Notes under the pieces: generated by a model | The model's input: only the letters and a program-made list of their open reading frames with translations | The model's database searches: none | Told to the model about the DNA's origin: nothing | Shown: positions 1-7,878 of the stretch, piece after piece | Numbering within the stretch: position 1 is the first letter of the stretch | Layout: every line of letters starts with the position of its first letter | From: Chitinophaga solisilvae | GTDB taxonomy: Bacteria > Bacteroidota > Bacteroidia > Chitinophagales > Chitinophagaceae | DNA: 64,000 bases | Assembly: GCF_009928525.1 (NCBI RefSeq) | Contig: NZ_JAABOK010000007.1 | Coordinates: 248,001 to 312,000 of the forward strand | Reading direction: 5' to 3' | Program-made: the position numbers and the translations under genes

Positions 1-893
1 AAGCCAATATCAGCGAACATATTAAACATATTTACAGCTCCGGCGAGCTTAATCCTGAGGCAACTGTTCGGAAATTCCGAACAGTTCAAAATGAAGGTTC
101 AAGAACCGTAAACCGGGCACTTGAATATTATAACCTGGATATGATTATATCCATCGGGTACCGGGTCAACTCTGTCAGAGGCACGCAATTCAGGATCTGG
201 GCCAATAATGTACTGAGAGAATACCTTACCAAAGGCTTTGCACTGGACAGGAAACGCCTGCAGGAACAGGCCCGGCAGCTGGAAGAACTGAAGCAGACCG
301 TACGCCTGCTGGGTAGCCTGGCCCAAAGCCAGGAATTAAGCTCTGATGAGGCTTCCGGACTACTCAAAGTAATTACAGATTATACCTACGCACTGGACAT
401 ACTGGACAGGTATGACCACCAGACCCTGGAGATAGAAGCCACCACACCGGCCAATCTCTTCGAAATTACCTACACCAGCGCTATGGAAGCCATTAATGGC
501 CTCCGGGATAAATTCGGGGGAAGCACTCTCTTCGGAAATGAGAAGGATGAATCCTTTCAGGGGTCGCTGGCAGCTATTTACCAGACCTTCGGCGGTCAGT
601 ACCTGTACCCCAGCGTAGAGGAAAAAGCCGCCAACCTCCTGTATTTCGTTATTAAAAACCATTCCTTTTCTGATGGCAACAAACGTATTGCCGCCTTCCT
701 GTTCGTCTGGTTCCTGGATAGAAACAATATCCTGTACCTGGCCGACGGCACCAAAAAGATTGCGGATAATGCCCTGGTAGCCCTGACACTGATGATTGCC
801 GCATCCAAACCGGAAGAAAAGGAAATAATGACCCGCGTGGTCATCAATCTCATCAACCTTAAAAACCAGATTCCATTCATAAATGCCCATTAA
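1..893 (+). CDS. RhuM family protein with C-terminal Fic/Doc domain (5' end cut by window)
   Basis: The reading frame is open from base 3, so the gene enters from the left; 296 residues are visible. The first part matches the RhuM family, with phrases such as TVQNEGSRTVNRALEYYNLD and GYRVNSVRGTQFRIWA. A short coiled coil (LDRKRLQEQARQLEELK) follows. The C-terminal half is Fic/Doc-like with the motif HSFSDGNKR, close to the Doc form HxFxDxNKR rather than the GNGR of AMP-transferring Fic enzymes. RhuM-Fic fusions are a known architecture; the target is unknown and Fic domains usually modify proteins with nucleotide groups or phosphate. The stop codon lies next to trmB. The true start lies outside the window. 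Confidence 0.85.
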   Translation, partial: ANISEHIKHIYSSGELNPEATVRKFRTVQNEGSRTVNRALEYYNLDMIISIGYRVNSVRGTQFRIWANNVLREYLTKGFALDRKRLQEQARQLEELKQTVRLLGSLAQSQELSSDEASGLLKVITDYTYALDILDRYDHQTLEIEATTPANLFEITYTSAMEAINGLRDKFGGSTLFGNEKDESFQGSLAAIYQTFGGQYLYPSVEEKAANLLYFVIKNHSFSDGNKRIAAFLFVWFLDRNNILYLADGTKKIADNALVALTLMIAASKPEEKEIMTRVVINLINLKNQIPFINAH

Positions 894-910
894 TGGCTAT
901 TTTTGCGCCA

Positions 911-1618
911 ATGGGACAGAAAAAATTACAACGCTTTGCGGAAATAGAAACCTTCCCCAACGTATTGATATACCCGGAAGGAATGCAGGGGAAATGGAAT
1001 GAATTCTTTAAAAACAACCATCCGATAACACTGGAACTGGCTTGTGGTAAAGGAGATTACACCCTGGGCATGGGGCGCATGTTCAAAGATCAGAACTATA
1101 TCGGCGTAGATCTTAAAGGCAACCGTATCTGGCGCGGCGCCAAAACAGCCCTGGACGAATCCTTATCCAACGTGGCTTTTCTCCGCACCCAGATCGATAA
1201 ACTGGCTAATTATTTTGCTCACGGAGAAATAAAGGATATCTGGATTACGTTCCCGGATCCCTTCCTGCGCAATTCGAAATCCAAAAAAAGACTGACGCAC
1301 CCGAAATTCCTGCAGCTGTTTCAGCCGCTGCTGGCGCCTGGCGCCACCATCAACCTGAAAACAGACTCTCCCCAGCTCTATGCTTTCACACAGGAAGTGA
1401 TAGCAGCTGCCGGACTGACGCTGCTGGAAGATATTGCGGACGTATACGCCCTGCCGGAAGTACCACCGTTGCTGCAAATACAGACTTACTATGAAGGCAT
1501 GCACCTGGCAGACGGCAGAACGATCCGTTACCTGAAATTCCGGCTGCCCGCCACTCCGCTGGACTGGCGCAGTATAAAACTACCTTCCGATGAAGCAACC
1601 GTTGGTGGAGAAGATTGA
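911..1618 (+). CDS. trmB: tRNA (guanine-N7)-methyltransferase TrmB
   Basis: SAM-dependent enzyme that makes m7G46 in the tRNA variable loop. Seen: the SAM-binding stretch ITLELACGKGDYTLGMGR, the acidic IGVDLKGNRIWRGAK strand, and the TrmB signature DIWITFPDPFLRNSKSKKRLTHPKFL with the conserved PDP. An in-frame ATG at 893 overlaps the stop of the preceding gene, but the ATG at 911 (MGQKKLQRFAEIETFPNVL) matches the usual start of this family in Bacteroidota and is preferred, giving 235 residues. The 3' end overlaps the start of the DUF5522 gene by 29 nt, so the two are probably co-transcribed. Confidence 0.93.
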   Translation: MGQKKLQRFAEIETFPNVLIYPEGMQGKWNEFFKNNHPITLELACGKGDYTLGMGRMFKDQNYIGVDLKGNRIWRGAKTALDESLSNVAFLRTQIDKLANYFAHGEIKDIWITFPDPFLRNSKSKKRLTHPKFLQLFQPLLAPGATINLKTDSPQLYAFTQEVIAAAGLTLLEDIADVYALPEVPPLLQIQTYYEGMHLADGRTIRYLKFRLPATPLDWRSIKLPSDEATVGGED

Positions 1619-1790
1619 TTTTTATTATAACGCGGAAGGCTATATGGTATTCACCGAAAAATATCACCGTGACCGCGGCTATTGCTGCGGTAACGGTTGT
1701 AAACATTGTCCATTTTCATATGAAAACGTACCAGAGCCCAAAAAATCCATCCTCCTCAAAAAAAGAAACGAAGCAAACGACAGACAGTAA
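1590..1790 (+). CDS. DUF5522 family small cysteine-rich protein
   Basis: A 66-residue protein with the compact cysteine cluster RGYCCGNGCKHCPF, as in the DUF5522 family found mostly in Bacteroidota. The function of the family is not established; the cysteines suggest metal or iron-sulfur binding (inference). The start lies inside trmB in another frame and the 3' half overlaps the beginning of the MGMT-like gene, so the three genes are tightly packed with staggered frames and translational coupling is likely. Confidence 0.75.
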   Translation: MKQPLVEKIDFYYNAEGYMVFTEKYHRDRGYCCGNGCKHCPFSYENVPEPKKSILLKKRNEANDRQ

Positions 1791-2145
1791 ACCTGTTTCC
1801 TTTTTTGAGGTGGTATATAAAATAGTCCGTAAAATTCCGCAGGGCCGTGTAACTACCTATGGCGCCATTGCCGAGGCATCCGGGCTCCGCATCACTCCCC
1901 GCATGGTTGGCTGGGCCATGAACGGCGCAGGAAACGTTAAGCCTGCCGTACCCGCCCACCGCGTCGTTAACCGCAACGGCGAACTGAGTGGCCGCCAGTT
2001 CTTTGCCACCCCCACCCTGATGCAGGAACTGCTGGAACAGGAAGGCGTTGCCGTAAAAGATGATAAAATAACCAACTTTAAAACCGTATTTTGGGATCCG
2101 GAAGTAAAAGCTAAACCCCGTAAGGACAGTAAAAAGAAAGTATAA
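1720..2145 (+). CDS. MGMT-family alkyltransferase-like protein (ATL, no acceptor cysteine)
   Basis: The fold is that of the O6-alkylguanine-DNA alkyltransferase C-terminal domain: FFEVVYKIVRKIPQGRVTTYGAIAEASG carries the winged-helix DNA-binding part, and the asparagine hinge and RVVNRNGELSG follow. The motif that should read PCHRV reads PAHRV, so the alkyl-accepting cysteine is alanine. Such ATL proteins bind O6-alkylguanine and flag it for nucleotide excision repair instead of removing the alkyl group. The frame is open from 1615, but the ATG at 1720 (MKTYQSPK) gives a normal 141-residue protein; the upstream part is a shadow of the DUF5522 frame. It ends TAATG, overlapping the next start. 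Confidence 0.85.
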   Translation: MKTYQSPKNPSSSKKETKQTTDSKPVSFFEVVYKIVRKIPQGRVTTYGAIAEASGLRITPRMVGWAMNGAGNVKPAVPAHRVVNRNGELSGRQFFATPTLMQELLEQEGVAVKDDKITNFKTVFWDPEVKAKPRKDSKKKV

Positions 2146-2588
2146 TGACCATACTTAAATTAAAGCTGGACCAGGATCAGTTGGTAGAAGATTTTTTTGA
2201 GAATACACACCTGATCGGTATCGCATCCACCGCCCGCGACTATCAGCTCTGCTGGCAGATAAACCGGCACCTGCACACCAATTTCAGAGTAAACAACTCC
2301 CTGGAAATTACACTGTCCAAAAAAAACAGATCATTTCATTTCACCGTTCTGGAGTTCCATGAACCCACCAATTCTGTTGCACACTATTTTTATAATAACC
2401 ACTGTCAGGCTGAATTTCTGCTGCCCGAGCTGAAACATATCCATTTCCTCTGGATGATTAAGGGTGATTATTACCAGGGTAGTGATGTGAAAAAATTATT
2501 GGAAGAATTACGTCTCGTTCCGCTGGTACAATTAGTATCTTTACTGGATACAAGAGAAATCAAAAATAAAGTGAACCTCATTTTTTAA
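2145..2588 (+). CDS. IPExxxVDY-like family protein
   Basis: A 147-residue soluble protein. The beginning ([29 protein letters not shown]) and the later [16 protein letters not shown] align by memory with the Bacteroidota family named for the motif IPExxxVDY, whose function is unknown. Here the name motif is degenerate (LPELKHIHF). The start codon overlaps the stop of the ATL gene (TAATG), so it is translationally coupled to it. No signal peptide or membrane segment is visible. Confidence 0.65.
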   Translation: MTILKLKLDQDQLVEDFFENTHLIGIASTARDYQLCWQINRHLHTNFRVNNSLEITLSKKNRSFHFTVLEFHEPTNSVAHYFYNNHCQAEFLLPELKHIHFLWMIKGDYYQGSDVKKLLEELRLVPLVQLVSLLDTREIKNKVNLIF

Positions 2589-2679
2589 CAGCATTACGCA
2601 TCATCAAGCTGCTGCAGCTGAGTATTTTAACCAGAAACCTAGTGAATTGCCACGATTTCACCCTTTAAATGTTCCGCTT

Positions 2680-2910
2680 ATGTGGGAAGAAAAAGACAAT
2701 CGGTTATACCGGGCATTCGTATTCAACGATTTCAAGGAAGCATTTGGCTTCATGACACAAGTAGCCCTGCTGGCAGAGAAAATGGATCATCATCCTTATT
2801 GGACCAACGTGTACAATAAAGTGGAGATATTCCTCAATACCCACGATGCAGGCAACATTGTTACCGCAAAGGATAAAGCGCTGGCCGGAGAAATAGACAA
2901 ATTGTTATAA
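2680..2910 (+). CDS. 4a-hydroxytetrahydrobiopterin dehydratase (pterin-4a-carbinolamine dehydratase)
   Basis: Dehydrates 4a-hydroxytetrahydropterin to recycle the cofactor of aromatic amino acid hydroxylases. The signature is complete: [32 protein letters not shown] contains the HHP catalytic histidines and the THDAG tail. The frame is open back to a TTG at 2647, but the ATG at 2680 ([15 protein letters not shown]) fits the usual start and the usual length, here 76 residues. No aromatic amino acid hydroxylase gene is seen in the window. Confidence 0.9.
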   Translation: MWEEKDNRLYRAFVFNDFKEAFGFMTQVALLAEKMDHHPYWTNVYNKVEIFLNTHDAGNIVTAKDKALAGEIDKLL

Positions 2911-2929
2911 TCAACTTATCTACGACCTT

Positions 2930-5014
2930 GTGAAGCGCATTATTTTAATGCTGTTGTTGTACTGCTATGCTACAGGAACCTTTGCCATTGCTGAACGCAG
3001 TCCCCATGATACGCTGGTGGTTACCTCCGGGACCGTCGCCGCGGATACTGATCTGCGCCCGTATGTATACAGTCTGACCGACAAAAACAATAACCTGACC
3101 ATCGCACAGGTGGCAGACCGGTCCTTCAGCCGCAACGATCATCTTTTTCATGGTAACAAAAAAAATAACGGCCGCGTCAATAATTGCTGGATGCAGCTGC
3201 ATATCCGCAACCAGGGCAGCATACCGCTTTCATCCATCGTATTCGCAGGATGGCATGATTTCATGTACTGGTATGAAAAAGCAGTTGCAGACACTCCCCG
3301 CCTGCTGATGGCCACAGGCCTCATGCTGGATAAGGGAGGTGTGGAAAGGTGGAATCACTACGGATTTAAAGTAAACGTTCCTCCCGGCGAAACCCGTACC
3401 TACTACCTGCATATCATCAACAAGTCATACAACGAAAACCCGCTCATACCTAAGCTATACAGCGAACAGGGCTTTTCCGTACTGCACGATACCCAGCTGG
3501 ATATTTACCGCAAGGAAGCGGTTATCATCCAGGTGCTGCTGGGCATGCTGCTGGTGTTCTTCAGCATTTCTGTCATTAATTATGTACAGCTGCCGGATAA
3601 ATCCTATATCTATTTTGCTGCGTATATCCTGGGGCTTATTCTCTTTTTTGCGCTGCGGCTGGAAGGTAAGCCCTATCAATTGTCCTTCTTTCATCGGTGG
3701 CCGATGCTGAAGTACTACTGGGATATTCCGGGATTATTGTTTTGCTTTTACTTTATGTACCTGTTGTTCGGTAATAATTTCCTCAACCTGAGAGAGCGCT
3801 ATCCTTTTATGGAGCGGGTGTTCACATGGGTATCCACAGTAGTGGGCGGTCTGATTATTATCTGCATGTATTGTATTGCGATGGAGCAGTACCATCTGCC
3901 AACCATTATTTACAGTTATGTATATTTCTGTACGCTGATTCCGCTGCTGGCCGTATTTGTGGCGCTGGCGCGGCGTTCCCGGCACCATCCGCTGGTACGC
4001 TTTTTTCTCTATGGTTCCGTATGCCTGTACCTGGCCTGCCTCGGCTCCTTCCTGATGCATATCCGGCCACTGGGGCTGCTCAGCGCACTGGGAGAACTGG
4101 CTGCGCCTTCCATACTGCTGATTGCCGGCGTACTCATGCAGGCCATGTTTTTCCTGGCCGGGCTCAGCTACCGCAATAAGCTGGTACACCTGGAAAGAAC
4201 GCGTACGCAGGAACTGCTTATCAAACAGCTGAATAAAAACAAGGAGCTGCAACGCAAACTCAATGAGCAACTGGAAGAGCTGGTGAAAGAGCAGACCACA
4301 GAAATTCTCCGGAAGAAACACGAGCTGGAAGAACAACGCAAAAAACAGCTGGAAACCGAATATGACAAAAAGCTCACAGAGATAGAACTGAAGGCTATCC
4401 GGGCACAGATCAATCCCCACTTCATTTTCAACTGTCTCAATTCCATACAGCTGTTTGTTATGCAGCGGGATTATGAATATGCACAGAAATACCTGTCCGA
4501 TTTTTCTTACCTGATCCGTAAAACACTGGATTTCTCCAGAAGGAATTTCATTTCGCTGGCAGATGAAATCACCTATCTCAATACCTATCTGGGACTGGAA
4601 AAAATGCGTTTTGAGAACAGGATGGAATATGAGATTATTGTAGATCCGGTGATTGCTACCGCCGAGCTGGAGATCCCGGCCATGCTGCTGCAGCCTTATG
4701 TGGAAAATGCCGTAAAGCATGGTATGACTAACCCGCAGGCGGCCATAGGCAAGCTGTCGATCCATTTCAACCAGGTAGCCTCAGATATGCTGGAATGCGT
4801 GATTGCGGATAACGGTATCGGCATTGCCAGGTCAAGATCCCTGCGTACGCTGCCTAAGCATCATCAGTCGTCCGGAATGGACATCAGCCAGAACCGCGCA
4901 GAGCTGCTGAATAAGATGTACAATACCGAGATTCATATAGAAATTATTGACAGATCGGCGCAAAGCGGGGATGACAGCGGCACCGTGGTAAAAGTGCTGA
5001 TACCGCAACTTTAA
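2930..5014 (+). CDS. LytS-type sensor histidine kinase with 7TMR-DISM sensor region
   Basis: A 694-residue membrane kinase. The GTG start gives a signal peptide (MKRIILMLLLYCYATG). Residues about 25-190 form a periplasmic beta-rich domain (7TMR-DISM extracellular type), followed by about seven membrane helices to residue 410, then a Lys/Glu-rich coiled coil. The kinase part is of the His_kinase (LytS/YehU) family: QINPHFIFNCLNS carries the phospho-acceptor His at about residue 497, and LQPYVENAVKHGM is the N box. The LytTR regulator follows 29 nt downstream, so the pair forms one two-component system. The sensed ligand is unknown; DISM domains often bind carbohydrates. Confidence 0.92.
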   Translation: MKRIILMLLLYCYATGTFAIAERSPHDTLVVTSGTVAADTDLRPYVYSLTDKNNNLTIAQVADRSFSRNDHLFHGNKKNNGRVNNCWMQLHIRNQGSIPLSSIVFAGWHDFMYWYEKAVADTPRLLMATGLMLDKGGVERWNHYGFKVNVPPGETRTYYLHIINKSYNENPLIPKLYSEQGFSVLHDTQLDIYRKEAVIIQVLLGMLLVFFSISVINYVQLPDKSYIYFAAYILGLILFFALRLEGKPYQLSFFHRWPMLKYYWDIPGLLFCFYFMYLLFGNNFLNLRERYPFMERVFTWVSTVVGGLIIICMYCIAMEQYHLPTIIYSYVYFCTLIPLLAVFVALARRSRHHPLVRFFLYGSVCLYLACLGSFLMHIRPLGLLSALGELAAPSILLIAGVLMQAMFFLAGLSYRNKLVHLERTRTQELLIKQLNKNKELQRKLNEQLEELVKEQTTEILRKKHELEEQRKKQLETEYDKKLTEIELKAIRAQINPHFIFNCLNSIQLFVMQRDYEYAQKYLSDFSYLIRKTLDFSRRNFISLADEITYLNTYLGLEKMRFENRMEYEIIVDPVIATAELEIPAMLLQPYVENAVKHGMTNPQAAIGKLSIHFNQVASDMLECVIADNGIGIARSRSLRTLPKHHQSSGMDISQNRAELLNKMYNTEIHIEIIDRSAQSGDDSGTVVKVLIPQL

Positions 5015-5043
5015 CATATATCCATTAACGTTAGCAATCTGCC

Positions 5044-5793
5044 ATGATAAAAGCAGTTATAATAGATGATGAACGTAACAGCCGGGATATTATAGCCCTG
5101 ATGCTGGAGAAGTATTGTCCGGAGATAAAAATTGTAGCCACCGCTTCTGATTGCGCGGATGGTATTGCGCAGATTAAGGAACATCAGCCGCAGCTGGTAT
5201 TCCTGGATCTTGAAATGCCTGATGGCACCGGGTTTGATGTACTTACGGGCACCCAACCGGAAACTTCGTTTGAAGCCGTTTTTGTCACTGCTTTTGAAAA
5301 GAAGTTTCTGCATGTGATCCGTTGCAGCGAAGTGGAGCTGATTCTCAAACCTATTGATAAGGAAAGCCTGTTGCAGTCAGTTGCGCTGGTATCTGCCCGG
5401 ATCATTAATAACAGCAGCCTGGAGCGTTACCAGGTGCTGTTGGAAAATTTCCATAACGGGCGTCATGCCGCCTGGCAGCTGCTGGTGCCGGCAGCTAACG
5501 GGGAGGCCCATACGATATTTCTGCCTGCGGTGGACTACCTGGAAGCGCAGCTGGATAACTGCCTGTTCCGGCTTAGCTCCGGTGCGGTGATTAAGGCGGA
5601 GCGGCCTTTCCGGTATTATGTAGATCTCTTTTCCACATTGCAGTTCTACCAAATTAATAATATGCAGATGGTACAGTTACCGAACATCAGCCAGGTAGAT
5701 GCCGGCAATGGCCGTATCCTGCTCAAGAGCGGTACTGTTCTGGAAATTACGGAGCGCAGGAAACGTGATCTGCTGGCCAGACTGCACCAGTAA
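5044..5793 (+). CDS. LytTR-family response regulator
   Basis: Partner of the upstream LytS-type kinase. The receiver domain occupies residues 1-120 with the acidic pair VIIDDE, the phospho-acceptor Asp55 in FLDLEMPDG and the lysine in LILKPIDK. The C-terminal part (about 150-249) is a LytTR DNA-binding domain: FLPAVDYLEAQLDNCLFRL and a final NGRILLKSGTVLEITERRKRDLL. The length of 249 residues is normal for the family. Its DNA target cannot be told from this window. No clear terminator follows; the next 264 nt hold the tetR promoter region. Confidence 0.93.
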   Translation: MIKAVIIDDERNSRDIIALMLEKYCPEIKIVATASDCADGIAQIKEHQPQLVFLDLEMPDGTGFDVLTGTQPETSFEAVFVTAFEKKFLHVIRCSEVELILKPIDKESLLQSVALVSARIINNSSLERYQVLLENFHNGRHAAWQLLVPAANGEAHTIFLPAVDYLEAQLDNCLFRLSSGAVIKAERPFRYYVDLFSTLQFYQINNMQMVQLPNISQVDAGNGRILLKSGTVLEITERRKRDLLARLHQ

Positions 5794-5973
5794 TAGCCTG
5801 TTTTTTTCGTAGTCCCGTTACCGTCATTACTTATTTTCAATTTTTTTTCACTTCTCCTTTTGATTTCTTCAAAAAATCATCCCTCTTTTTACAGCGTATA
5901 ATTCAATTTTGTCTTTTCCTTTTCTTTTGATGTAATTGCGCGGAGATTACGTAACAATTATTTAACAAAAAAA

Positions 5974-6004
5974 TTTGGTGGAATTACTTTTGGTTGTACA
6001 TTTG
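5974..6004 (+). promoter_or_regulatory. Bacteroidota-type promoter of tetR
   Basis: TTTG at 5974-5977, a 19-bp spacer, then TACATTTG at 5997-6004. This exactly fits the -33 TTTG / -7 TAnnTTTG consensus of the Bacteroidota primary sigma factor. Transcription would start about 45 nt before the tetR ATG at 6058. Confidence 0.7.
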
Positions 6005-6014
6005 ACCCGTCAAA
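6001..6014. promoter_or_regulatory. Palindromic operator candidate at the tetR promoter
   Basis: TTTGACCCGTCAAA is a perfect 6-2-6 inverted repeat that overlaps the last four bases of the -7 box and the expected start point. A second TTTGAC half-site follows at about 6042, and AAGTC-N9-GACTT lies between them. The position is typical for TetR autorepression; binding by this TetR is inference. Confidence 0.5.
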
Positions 6015-6057
6015 TAAAAAAGTCAGACAGTCAGACTTGAACATTTGACCACAATCT

Positions 6058-6696
6058 ATGGCAGAACAGGACCAAAAGCGGACATTGATATTGGAAGCTG
6101 CACTGAAGCGCTTCAAGCGGTATGGTCTGTCTAAAACTACCATGGAAGAGATCGCCAGGGATCTGGAGATTTCGAAAGGCTCTTTATATTATTATTTCTC
6201 AGATAAGGAATCTATCTATGTAGCAGTAGTAGAGCGTATCATAGCCGATTGTTTCATTGACATGTCGGCGTATGTGGAAACGGCGCAATCTACTACGGAC
6301 ATTATGAACCGATACCTGGAGCTGAAAGAGAAGATGTTGCTGGAATATCATTTCCTGTTCGGTGTTAACGAATGGATCAAGGATGTTCCTTCCAGCCTGA
6401 TGCGGCAGACGATTGAACTGTTACAGCAGGTGGAAGTAGCTTTTATAGCGGCAACTATCAGGAAAGGTATCTGTCTGCAGGAACTCAATGAAGATACAGA
6501 CGCAGACCTTACCGCGCAGCTGCTGGTAAACGTATTATTCGGTTTATGGGTAATATGGTGCAAATGGCAGGCATCGGGCTTTGACCCGCATGACCGCGAC
6601 GGCCTGCGATGCTTTATGGACAGAGAAAAACAAGTATTAACCATTTTCTTTAATGGTTTAAGATATCGACCAGCAATCAGCCACGAACGGCATTAA
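6058..6696 (+). CDS. TetR/AcrR-family transcriptional regulator
   Basis: A 212-residue repressor. The N-terminal helix-turn-helix is plain: ILEAALKRFKRYGLSKTTMEEIARDLEISKGSLYYYFSDKESIY, with the LYYYF element of the family. The helical C-terminal ligand domain is not recognisable in detail. The gene sits directly upstream of a small outer membrane barrel protein, 63 nt apart, which may be a target. A strong promoter and a palindrome precede it, suggesting autoregulation. Confidence 0.92.
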   Translation: MAEQDQKRTLILEAALKRFKRYGLSKTTMEEIARDLEISKGSLYYYFSDKESIYVAVVERIIADCFIDMSAYVETAQSTTDIMNRYLELKEKMLLEYHFLFGVNEWIKDVPSSLMRQTIELLQQVEVAFIAATIRKGICLQELNEDTDADLTAQLLVNVLFGLWVIWCKWQASGFDPHDRDGLRCFMDREKQVLTIFFNGLRYRPAISHERH

Positions 6697-6759
6697 TGTA
6701 TGTAGAACAAAGAAGGAAACAAGAGAACAGTTTTAATGAATATTTAAATTTTACGAAAG

Positions 6760-7362
6760 ATGAAAAAGTTGATTGTATTGGCCGCAGTAGCACTGTTCGG
6801 CACACAAGTAGCAAAGGCACAGTTATCAAAAGGCAATGTTATCCTGGGTGGACAAGTTAATGTAAACACAGAATCAACAAAGGTTAAAGGTTCCGACAAT
6901 AAAACTACTTCCACTTCTTTTGGTATCAGCCCTAAAGTAGGTCTGGCACTGAATCAGAACTGGGTAGTGGGTGTGTTTGCAAATACACAGTTCGGTTCTA
7001 AAAAAGTGAATGATGTTAAGTTCAAATCCCTGGACATCACTCCTGGTATCTTTGTACGTAACTACCACATGATCGGCGAAAGCAAATTCGCATTCTTCGC
7101 TGAAGCTAACGCTGGTTACACTTTCGGTAACGAAAAAACAGCAGGTACTAAAACAGATACTCACAATGGTTTCTCTGTAAACGTACTGCCTGGTATCACT
7201 TACTTCGTAACCAAACACTTCATGATTGAAGGTGCTTTTGGTGGTCTGGGTTACTCTTACTTACAGAACAAAAATGAAGCGACTAAAGTTAAAACCAACG
7301 TTAGCAGCTTCGACTTTAACTTCACCAAACAGTTTAACCTGGGTGTTAACTTCATATTCTAG
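6760..7362 (+). CDS. Outer membrane beta-barrel protein (OmpA/porin-like, about 8 strands)
   Basis: A 200-residue protein with a clear signal peptide (MKKLIVLAAVALFGTQVAKA, cut before Q). The mature part alternates polar and hydrophobic residues, ends in the aromatic-rich strand FDFNFTKQFNLGVNFIF expected for a barrel, and has no OmpA peptidoglycan-binding domain. Codons such as GGT, GTA and AAC look like those of a well-expressed gene. It follows tetR and is closed by a rho-independent terminator at 7422-7455. Function: a small surface barrel; its cargo, if any, is unknown. Confidence 0.88.
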   Translation: MKKLIVLAAVALFGTQVAKAQLSKGNVILGGQVNVNTESTKVKGSDNKTTSTSFGISPKVGLALNQNWVVGVFANTQFGSKKVNDVKFKSLDITPGIFVRNYHMIGESKFAFFAEANAGYTFGNEKTAGTKTDTHNGFSVNVLPGITYFVTKHFMIEGAFGGLGYSYLQNKNEATKVKTNVSSFDFNFTKQFNLGVNFIF

Positions 7363-7421
7363 TAGCAACGTCTAGATTGATGTTTTATATAAGATAGTTA
7401 AAAAGGTTAGATAGATTGGAT

Positions 7422-7455
7422 AATCCCGCCGCAGGCAACTGTGGCGGGATTTTTG
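7422..7455 (+). terminator. Rho-independent terminator after the barrel protein gene
   Basis: AATCCCGCC (7422-7430) pairs with GGCGGGATT (7443-7451) over a 12-nt loop, followed by a short T run. It separates the barrel gene from the lipoprotein gene that starts at 7486. Confidence 0.85.
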
Positions 7456-7485
7456 CATTTTGGGTATATAATAAAACTGACCTGT

Positions 7486-7671
7486 ATGCGACATCTGAAA
7501 TTTGCACTGTTATTAGTGTCTGTCACCTCCTTCATACTCGGAAGCTGTGTTACCACCCACCCTTCCGGCAACCCGCACGGCATGCCGCCGGGACAGCAAA
7601 AGAAAATATACGGTACTCAATCCGCCAAACCTTTTGCACCAGGGCAGCAAAAGAAGAGAGGAGGATATTAA
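7486..7671 (+). CDS. Small lipoprotein with PPGQQKK / APGQQKK repeats
   Basis: A 61-residue protein. MRHLKFALLLVSVTSFILGSC is a lipoprotein signal with lipobox LGSC. The mature peptide is short, rich in Pro, Gly, Gln and Lys, and carries two related blocks, MPPGQQKKIYGTQSAK and FAPGQQKKRGG. Similar short Bacteroidota proteins are often auto-named quinol oxidase subunit 4, but nothing here resembles an oxidase subunit. The frame is open from 7441, yet only the ATG at 7486 gives the lipoprotein signal. Function unknown. Confidence 0.7.
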   Translation: MRHLKFALLLVSVTSFILGSCVTTHPSGNPHGMPPGQQKKIYGTQSAKPFAPGQQKKRGGY

Positions 7672-7681
7672 TTGCTAAAAT

Positions 7682-7867
7682 AATTACGAATTGCGAATTA
7701 CGAATTACGAATGAAAAGCGGAGATATCAGCGAAAGATAAAAGCGAAGATACAATCGGATATAAAAAGCGAAGAACCCGTCTGGATTTGATCAGACGGGT
7801 TCTTCGCTTTTTATATCCGATTATATCTTCGCTTACTTTCGTAATTCGCAATTCGTAATTCGTAATT
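7682..7867. repeat. Long intergenic inverted repeat A (AATTACG class)
   Basis: Lies between two converging genes (lipoprotein gene and rho). Outer arms are tandem AATTACG/AATTGCG heptamers (about 7682-7712 and 7838-7867). The inner arms 7741-7783 and 7792-7834 are 43 bp each with one mismatch and an 8-nt loop; they carry two GCGAAGA blocks. The inner stem ends in A and T tracts and would work as a terminator in both directions. Confidence 0.9.
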
Positions 7868-7878
7868 GCCGAAGGCTA

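Noticed and set aside
1615-1719. N-terminal extension of the MGMT-like gene
   Set aside because: It is a frame-shifted reading of the DUF5522 coding region and unlike any MGMT N-terminus.
3734-4765. Open frame of 343 codons opposite the LytS kinase
   Set aside because: Antisense shadow; composition is Gln/His-rich and has no start context or family.
7486-7671. Name quinol oxidase subunit 4
   Set aside because: A short lipoprotein with Gln/Lys repeats has no membrane helices of a cytochrome oxidase subunit.
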